A stretch of DNA of 9,654 bases from JALQTD01 sp036825655 (GTDB lineage: Bacteria; Bacteroidota; Bacteroidia; Flavobacteriales_D; Sanyastnellaceae): positions 1-9,654 of the forward strand of contig DAISXU010000084.1 of assembly GCA_036825655.1 (NCBI GenBank), given 5' to 3'. The first letter of the stretch is position 1, and each line of letters starts with the position of its first letter. Position numbers and translations under genes: made by a program. Under the pieces are notes generated by a model. The model did not search any database. It was not told the DNA's origin and saw only the letters and a program-made list of their open reading frames with translations. Of the stretch, positions 5,599 through 9,654 are shown one piece after another.

Positions 5599-8010
5599 AT
5601 GAATTCATCGCTTCAGCGCATCCCTCTACTTTTGGGGTTTTTCTGCCTCCTAGGCAGTGTTCTTTCTCAAACAAGCAGCATTCGTGGAGTCGTTTTTGAT
5701 GCCACAACCAACGAACCCATACCTTTTGCCACCGTGGTGTTGGAAGGTGAGTCATCAGGCGCCTCTTCTAACCTGGATGGTGAGTTTGAATTGACCGAAG
5801 TTCCTGCCGGTCTCAGGAATGTGACTGTTTCTTTCGTCGGGTACCAAACCAGGACGATTTTCGAAATTGAGGTAACCCCTGCTCGGCCAGCTTCTTTGCG
5901 CGTAGGATTGACAGAACAAACCGTATCAATCGATGCCGCTGAAGTTGTCGTTGAGCGCCGTGCGACCCAAGGTGAAGCCCCACTCAGCGTGAGGAGCCTC
6001 GGAACCAACGAGATCAAGCGGAACCCCGGAGGCGGGCGCGACATCAGTCGAGCCATTCGCACGTTGCCCGGTGTTGCTGCGATTCCGAGTTTTCGAAACG
6101 ACATAGTCATCCGCGGCGGGGCACCCAATGAGAACCGCTTTTACATCGATGGAATCGAGATCCCCAACATCAACCACTTTGCGACCCAAGGAGCGAGCGG
6201 TGGGCCAGTGGGGATGATCAACGTGGATTTAGTTGAGAACATAGATTTCTACGCAGGGGCATTCCCGGCAGCCCGAGGAAATGCACTGAGCAGCGTCATG
6301 GAATTCAAATTCAAGGAAGCGAGGACGGATGAGTGGACAGCAAACTTGGTTGTTGGTACGAGCGATCTGGGATTGACCCTTGAGGGGCCAACGGGCGAAA
6401 ACAGCTCGTTAATTGCCAGCTTTCGAAGGAGCTATTTGCAGCTGGTTTTTGAAGCCTTGGGTTTGCCTTTTCTTCCGATCTACAATGACTACCAATTCAA
6501 ATGGACAGCGAGGCCCGATGACCGAAACGCGATTACCGTGTTGGGCCTGGGTGCACTGGATGACTTTGAACTGAATTTAGCCATTGCCGAGGATACAGCG
6601 GCGGACGATTACCTGGAGCAGGTGGCCATCCTCGGATACCTCGACGTTCAAACGCAGTGGAACTATACGCAAGGAGCGAAATGGGACCGCTACCAAGACG
6701 ACGGTAGGTGGACGTTTGTCGCCAGCCGCAACATGCTCAATAACCGCAGTTACAAGCATGCAGACAACAACCCAGACTCGACGTTGCTCAGGGATTACAT
6801 TTCACGAGAAATTGAAAACAAATTCAGGGCAGAGCGGAGAAGGTCCTTTAGCAATGGCATCGATGCCACTTACGGTTTGGGGGCAGAGTACGTCAAGTAT
6901 TCTAATTCTACCCAAGATCGCGTACCCGCTGAGGGTGGAGCACTGGAACTGGTGGATTTTTCATCGGAATTCAATGCATGGAAATATGGAGGGTTCGCAC
7001 AGGCGAACCAACGCGTTTTAGACAACAGGTTGACGTGGTCCGCTGGGATGCGCTGGGATGGCTCAACGGCCGCCCAAGGGCTTAAAAACCCACTTAAATA
7101 TGCGTCTCCTCGACTTTCTCTCAGCTGGGCCCTTGCGCCGGGTTGGACCTGGAATGCCAATGCGGGAGTTTATCATCAGATGCCGGCATACACCATTCTC
7201 GGATTTGCCAACGCTGAAGGGGAGCGATTGAATGCCAACCAAACGACGCGCTTTTTGTCCAACCGACAAGCCGTAATGGGATTTCGCCGCGAGAATGACA
7301 AAACCAACCGCGTGATTTCTTTGGAGGGATTCTGGAAGCGTTATTACAACGCCCCCGTGAGTTTGAATCGGGGCATTGCGCTGGCCAACCTCGGCGCGGA
7401 TTTTGGAGTGGTTGGGAATGAAGCGGTGACCTTTGATGGCGTTGGCCGCTCTTATGGCGCAGAATTCTTGGTCCAGCAACGGCTGCGCGACGGGTTTTAC
7501 GGTTTGCTCGCCTACACTTTTGTGCGCAGCGAATTCGAGGACCTGGACGGTTGGGTCGCTTCAAGCTGGGACAACCGCCACATTTTGAGCACAACTGGAG
7601 GTAAGAAATGGGAAAGCGGATGGGAGGTTGGAGCTCGTTTGTTGGTGAGCGGCGGATTGCCCTACACCCCAATCGATCCCCAGTCTCTTTCGGTTGAGCA
7701 GTGGGATTTCTATGGCCGACCGTTGCCCGATTATTCGCAATTGAACACGGAACGGAATGGGGCCTTCCACCAGCTGGACGTGCGCATCGACCGCAAGTGG
7801 TTCTTTGAACGCTGGTCCTTGGACGTGTTCTTTGAAGTCCAAAACGCAACAGGGGCAAAAGTTCCCCAACCCCCTGTAACGGATGTAGTTCGGAATCCCC
7901 TCAATGGGGCACCAGTTCTAAGCGAAGACCCATTGTTCTATGGCGCGCGGACCCTTGACCCCAGTGCGGGAACAGTGCTCCCAGCATTGGGCATGATCAT
8001 CGAGCTCTGA
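5599..8010 (+). CDS. TonB-dependent outer-membrane receptor with carboxypeptidase-regulatory-like domain
   Basis: This is a probable outer-membrane beta-barrel that imports a substrate with energy from TonB-ExbBD; the substrate is unknown. From the ATG at 5599 it has 803 residues. A signal peptide (about 1-23) has a hydrophobic core LLLGFFCLLGSVLS. A CarboxypepD_reg-like beta-sandwich follows (about 28-110: IRGVVFDATTNEPIPFATVVLEG, then SNLDGEFELTEVPAG). Next come a TonB-box-like stretch around AAEVVVERR (113-121), and a plug domain (about 130-240) with DISRAIRTLPGV, IVIRGGAPNENRFYIDGIEIP and MINVDLVENIDFYAGAFPA. The remainder is a barrel rich in aromatic beta-strands, ending GMIIEL. The open frame reaches a GTG at 5572, but the ATG gives the proper signal peptide. 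It has no SusD-like partner nearby, so it is not a classic SusCD pair. It begins 46 bases after dnaX with no visible terminator between. Its stop overlaps the next start by one base. Confidence 0.92.
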   Translation: MNSSLQRIPLLLGFFCLLGSVLSQTSSIRGVVFDATTNEPIPFATVVLEGESSGASSNLDGEFELTEVPAGLRNVTVSFVGYQTRTIFEIEVTPARPASLRVGLTEQTVSIDAAEVVVERRATQGEAPLSVRSLGTNEIKRNPGGGRDISRAIRTLPGVAAIPSFRNDIVIRGGAPNENRFYIDGIEIPNINHFATQGASGGPVGMINVDLVENIDFYAGAFPAARGNALSSVMEFKFKEARTDEWTANLVVGTSDLGLTLEGPTGENSSLIASFRRSYLQLVFEALGLPFLPIYNDYQFKWTARPDDRNAITVLGLGALDDFELNLAIAEDTAADDYLEQVAILGYLDVQTQWNYTQGAKWDRYQDDGRWTFVASRNMLNNRSYKHADNNPDSTLLRDYISREIENKFRAERRRSFSNGIDATYGLGAEYVKYSNSTQDRVPAEGGALELVDFSSEFNAWKYGGFAQANQRVLDNRLTWSAGMRWDGSTAAQGLKNPLKYASPRLSLSWALAPGWTWNANAGVYHQMPAYTILGFANAEGERLNANQTTRFLSNRQAVMGFRRENDKTNRVISLEGFWKRYYNAPVSLNRGIALANLGADFGVVGNEAVTFDGVGRSYGAEFLVQQRLRDGFYGLLAYTFVRSEFEDLDGWVASSWDNRHILSTTGGKKWESGWEVGARLLVSGGLPYTPIDPQSLSVEQWDFYGRPLPDYSQLNTERNGAFHQLDVRIDRKWFFERWSLDVFFEVQNATGAKVPQPPVTDVVRNPLNGAPVLSEDPLFYGARTLDPSAGTVLPALGMIIEL

Positions 8011-8453
8011 TGGGCGAGCGCACATGGGACGATGGGTTTCAGGGGGGAGGCCTTGAAATGAGTTTGATTCCTTTGGTGAGCGTGTTTGTGGCTATGCGGT
8101 ATGAGCAGTACGGTTGGATGGTGCTCGCCCTCGCGCTCACCCCTTGGCCGTTCTTGATTCGAAGCGGGAGCCAGTGCGATGTGGTCAAGGGGCGCTTTCG
8201 GTCCTTTAAAGGCTGGAAATTCGCTGGCCGATGGGTGCGATGGGGCCGATGGCGAGAAGTTCAAGCGGGAGATGCTTTCAAGGTCAAGCATGTTCGCCAT
8301 TCCATGATGAACCGCAGAGGAGCACCTCGGCAAGCTGGAATTGAATATTGGGATTTGATTTGCACCCGAAAAGGAGAGGAGGTGGTTTGGCATTCCTATT
8401 CCAATGGCCAAGCTGCTGGAGCAGTGCAAGTGGATTTGGTTTCCATGACCTGA
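8010..8453 (+). CDS. Uncharacterised small membrane protein, Trp/Arg-rich
   Basis: I do not recognise this protein. The frame is 147 residues from the ATG at 8010, which shares its A with the TGA of the receptor gene (TGATG), so translation is probably coupled. An alternative ATG at 8058 (131 residues) has a GGAGG seven bases upstream and removes a polar 16-residue leader; it may be the real start. Two hydrophobic segments (about 17-29 and 36-50) could form a membrane hairpin. They are followed by a basic, Trp-rich stretch from Gly68 to Trp81 holding four Trp, then a predicted beta-rich tail (about 90-145) with EYWDLICTRKGEEVVWHSY. A hairpin followed by a small beta domain resembles bacterial PH-like membrane proteins, but this is only a guess from layout. 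The link to receptor function is inferred from position. Confidence 0.68.
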   Translation: MGERTWDDGFQGGGLEMSLIPLVSVFVAMRYEQYGWMVLALALTPWPFLIRSGSQCDVVKGRFRSFKGWKFAGRWVRWGRWREVQAGDAFKVKHVRHSMMNRRGAPRQAGIEYWDLICTRKGEEVVWHSYSNGQAAGAVQVDLVSMT

Positions 8454-8470
8454 GGAGCGTTCGGACAGCG

Positions 8471-8478
8471 TATCTTTC
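8471..8478 (+). promoter_or_regulatory. Possible -7 element before the S4-domain gene
   Basis: TATCTTTC matches the Bacteroidota -7 consensus TAnnTTTG at all but the last base and ends four bases before the ATG at 8483. No TTG at the right distance was found upstream. If used, the transcript would be leaderless or nearly so. Confidence 0.25.
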
Positions 8479-8482
8479 AACC

Positions 8483-8842
8483 ATGCGGATCGATAAGTAC
8501 CTCTGGGCCGTGCGTTTGTTCAAGACGCGTTCGCTGGCGACCAAGCATTGCCGCGAGGGAAAAGTGATGGTATCTGGAAAAGCGGTGAAGCCTTCCCTGG
8601 AATTGAAAGGGCAAGAGGCCATTGAGGTCCGAAAAGGAGCGGTCCATTTTACCTATGAAGTCATCGGTTTTCCGAAAAGTAGAGTTGGTGCTCCGTTGGT
8701 TGATGCCTTTGTCCGAGATACCACTTCGCCTGATGAATTGGCCAAATTGGAGCAAATCAGAGCTGCCCAAAAGGACCTCATTCGGCCCGTAGGAAGACCG
8801 ACAAAGCGGGATCGACGGGACTGGGAACGTTACTTCAAATGA
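8483..8842 (+). CDS. S4-domain RNA-binding protein, Hsp15 (HslR)-like
   Basis: Small RNA-binding protein of the Hsp15 type. In E. coli, Hsp15 binds 50S subunits that still carry a nascent chain after premature dissociation and helps recycle them. The protein has 119 residues. The N-terminal S4 domain (about 1-55) reads MRIDKYLWAVRLFKTRSLA, then CREGKVMVSGKAVKPSLELKGQEAIEVRKG, with the usual MR-DK-LW-R-fKTRs start. The middle part continues with a short beta segment. The C-terminal tail is highly basic (GRPTKRDRRDWERYFK), matching the GRP-KRDRR-type tail seen in Hsp15 relatives. The open frame extends upstream to 8348, but those residues have no family likeness and lie inside the preceding gene, so the start at 8483 is secure. 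Its stop overlaps the next gene by ATGA. The ribosome-rescue role is assumed from family. Confidence 0.88.
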   Translation: MRIDKYLWAVRLFKTRSLATKHCREGKVMVSGKAVKPSLELKGQEAIEVRKGAVHFTYEVIGFPKSRVGAPLVDAFVRDTTSPDELAKLEQIRAAQKDLIRPVGRPTKRDRRDWERYFK

Positions 8843-9300
8843 CCATTTACGTGAAATCCATAGCGCCGGAGGACACCCAATCGGTTCGGCACCGGGTGCT
8901 TTGGCCTCACCGAGCCTCGGTGGAATCGTGCACCATAGACATTGATGCAGCTGAGCATGCTCGCCATTTAGGAGCATTCAGTGCAGGCGGTTCCCTGCTT
9001 GGCGTGCTCTCGCTGTTCGAACAGCGCTCCGAGCGGTTCCCCCATGCATTTGACGATTCAGTCCCCCTGTATCGGTTGCGTGCGATGGGTGTGTTGCCTG
9101 AATACCGCCGCATGGGGGTGGGAGAATCCTTGGTGAATGAAGCTTGTGGTTTGGCTCGGCAGTTGGGTGCAGAATGGTTGTGGTGCGATGCCCGTGAAGT
9201 GGCATTTGCGTTTTATGAGGCTCTGGAATTCGAGTACTTGAGTCAGCCCTTTGAAATTCCTTTGATTGGTCCACACCGAATGATGGCGAGAGCACTCTAA
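8839..9300 (+). CDS. GNAT-family N-acetyltransferase
   Basis: GNAT enzymes move an acetyl group from acetyl-CoA to an amine of a small molecule or protein; the substrate here cannot be told. The protein has 153 residues, normal for a single-domain GNAT. Motif A is clear: YRLRAMGVLPEYRRMGVGESLV (78-99), with the acetyl-CoA pyrophosphate loop R-x-x-G-x-G at Arg90, Gly93 and Gly95. Motif B follows as WCDAREVAFAFYEALEFEYLS (115-135), with Tyr126 in the place of the frequent general-acid Tyr. The N-terminal part, with RHRVLWPHRASVESC (17-31), is the more variable acceptor-binding region. It overlaps the S4 gene by four bases (ATGA), so the two are likely translated together. The aminotransferase start lies 12 bases after its stop. 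Confidence 0.9.
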   Translation: MTIYVKSIAPEDTQSVRHRVLWPHRASVESCTIDIDAAEHARHLGAFSAGGSLLGVLSLFEQRSERFPHAFDDSVPLYRLRAMGVLPEYRRMGVGESLVNEACGLARQLGAEWLWCDAREVAFAFYEALEFEYLSQPFEIPLIGPHRMMARAL

Positions 9301-9305
9301 ATTTG
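9298..9305 (+). promoter_or_regulatory. Candidate -7 promoter element for the aminotransferase gene
   Basis: TAAATTTG is an exact match to TAnnTTTG. It begins on the TAA stop of the GNAT gene and ends seven bases before the next ATG. No TTG was found at 17-23 bases upstream, so only half of the promoter is supported. Transcription from it would start at or within a base or two of the ATG. Confidence 0.38.
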
Positions 9306-9312
9306 CGCCGCC

Positions 9313-9654
9313 ATGCCTACCCTCTCCCTCAAAGGCTTGTCCATGCCGGACAGCCCCATCCGCAAGCTCGCTCGCTTTGCGGTGGCAGCGAAGTCTGCCG
9401 GTCGTGAGGTCATTCACCTCAACATTGGTCAACCCGACATCGCTACGCCTGAGGTAGCATGGGATGCTCTGAGAACCACCGACAGGATGGTGCTCGAATA
9501 TAGCCCATCGGAGGGTTTCGCGTCGTACCGGAATGGCCTGGCTGCCTATTACGCGGGTGTCGGCGTAGAGGTCACGTCCGATCAGATCCTTGTCACCACG
9601 GGGGGCTCCGAAGCGCTGGTATTCGCGTTCATGTCCTGCTTGAATCCGGGCGAT
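9313..9654 (+). CDS. Class I/II PLP-dependent aminotransferase, 3' end outside window
   Basis: Only the first 114 residues are in the window. Fold-type I aminotransferases use pyridoxal phosphate bound to a lysine to move an amino group between an amino acid and a 2-oxo acid. The visible part starts MPTLSLKGLSMPDSPIRKL and has the aspartate-aminotransferase-like marks: LNIGQPDIATP (36-46), the substrate-side loop Y-S-P-S-EG with YR (63-73), and VTTGGSEALVFAF (94-106), which forms part of the cofactor phosphate site. The PLP-binding lysine and C-terminal domain are beyond the edge. Substrate is unknown; aspartate, alanine or aromatic amino acids are all possible for this subgroup. The ATG at 9313 follows the GNAT stop by 12 bases, and a -7-like element lies between them. 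Confidence 0.92.
   Translation, partial: MPTLSLKGLSMPDSPIRKLARFAVAAKSAGREVIHLNIGQPDIATPEVAWDALRTTDRMVLEYSPSEGFASYRNGLAAYYAGVGVEVTSDQILVTTGGSEALVFAFMSCLNPGD

Noticed and set aside
7041..7059. Nine-base tandem repeat GCTGGGATG within the receptor gene
   Set aside because: Two copies only, coding for ordinary barrel residues; no sign of a functional repeat.
7121..7858. Long open frame on the minus strand inside the receptor gene (245 codons)
   Set aside because: Its translation is rich in Arg, Pro and Ser with no domain likeness, and it lies wholly within a clearly coding plus-strand gene.
7938..8480. Minus-strand open frame across the receptor end and the small membrane protein
   Set aside because: It has low-complexity composition, no family likeness and conflicts with two better-supported plus-strand genes.
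8348..8482. 45-codon N-terminal extension of the S4 protein
   Set aside because: It lies within the previous gene in another frame and precedes a canonical MRIDKYLW start.

Overview
The window looks like ordinary chromosomal DNA from a member of the Bacteroidota. Four things point there. The ribosomal-protein operon has the bare order S6-S18-L9 with no ssb or priB. DnaX lacks the zinc-binding cysteine module, as I recall for flavobacterial DnaX. A TonB-dependent receptor carries an N-terminal carboxypeptidase-regulatory-like domain. Several genes have Bacteroidota-type promoter elements (TAnnTTTG, in the best case with an upstream TTG about 20 bases away). A Flavobacteriia-like lineage is the best guess, but the family cannot be fixed from sequence alone. 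G+C looks close to, or a little above, one half by eye. I see no mobile element, CRISPR array, rRNA or tRNA.

Left part, all minus strand (1-3551). Transcription starts at a good promoter (3578-3608) and runs rpsF (S6), rpsR (S18), rplI (L9), ending at a strong intrinsic terminator (2395-2427). Next comes uvrB, the damage-recognition helicase of nucleotide excision repair. Its candidate promoter overlaps the rplI terminator. The uvrB stop codon overlaps by ATGA the start of a SpoU/TrmH-type RNA methyltransferase, which leaves the window at base 1.

Middle and right part, all plus strand (3789-9654). dnaX (DNA polymerase III tau/gamma) is divergent from rpsF across a 237-base gap. It carries a run of ten A exactly where the conserved clamp-loader domains end, and both alternative frames stop almost at once. 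This is the most interesting signal in the window: a probable slippage site making a short gamma form. A TonB-dependent outer-membrane receptor follows. An unrecognised small membrane protein, rich in Trp and Arg, starts on the receptor's stop codon. Then come an Hsp15-like S4 RNA-binding protein and a GNAT acetyltransferase (4-base overlap), and the start of a class I/II PLP-dependent aminotransferase that runs off the right edge.

The genes do not form one pathway. Core functions (translation, replication clamp loader, excision repair) sit beside an envelope receptor unit. I did not find an undescribed multi-gene system. The points worth following are the dnaX slippery run, two inverted repeats around the rpsF/dnaX gap, and the uncharacterised protein coupled to the receptor.
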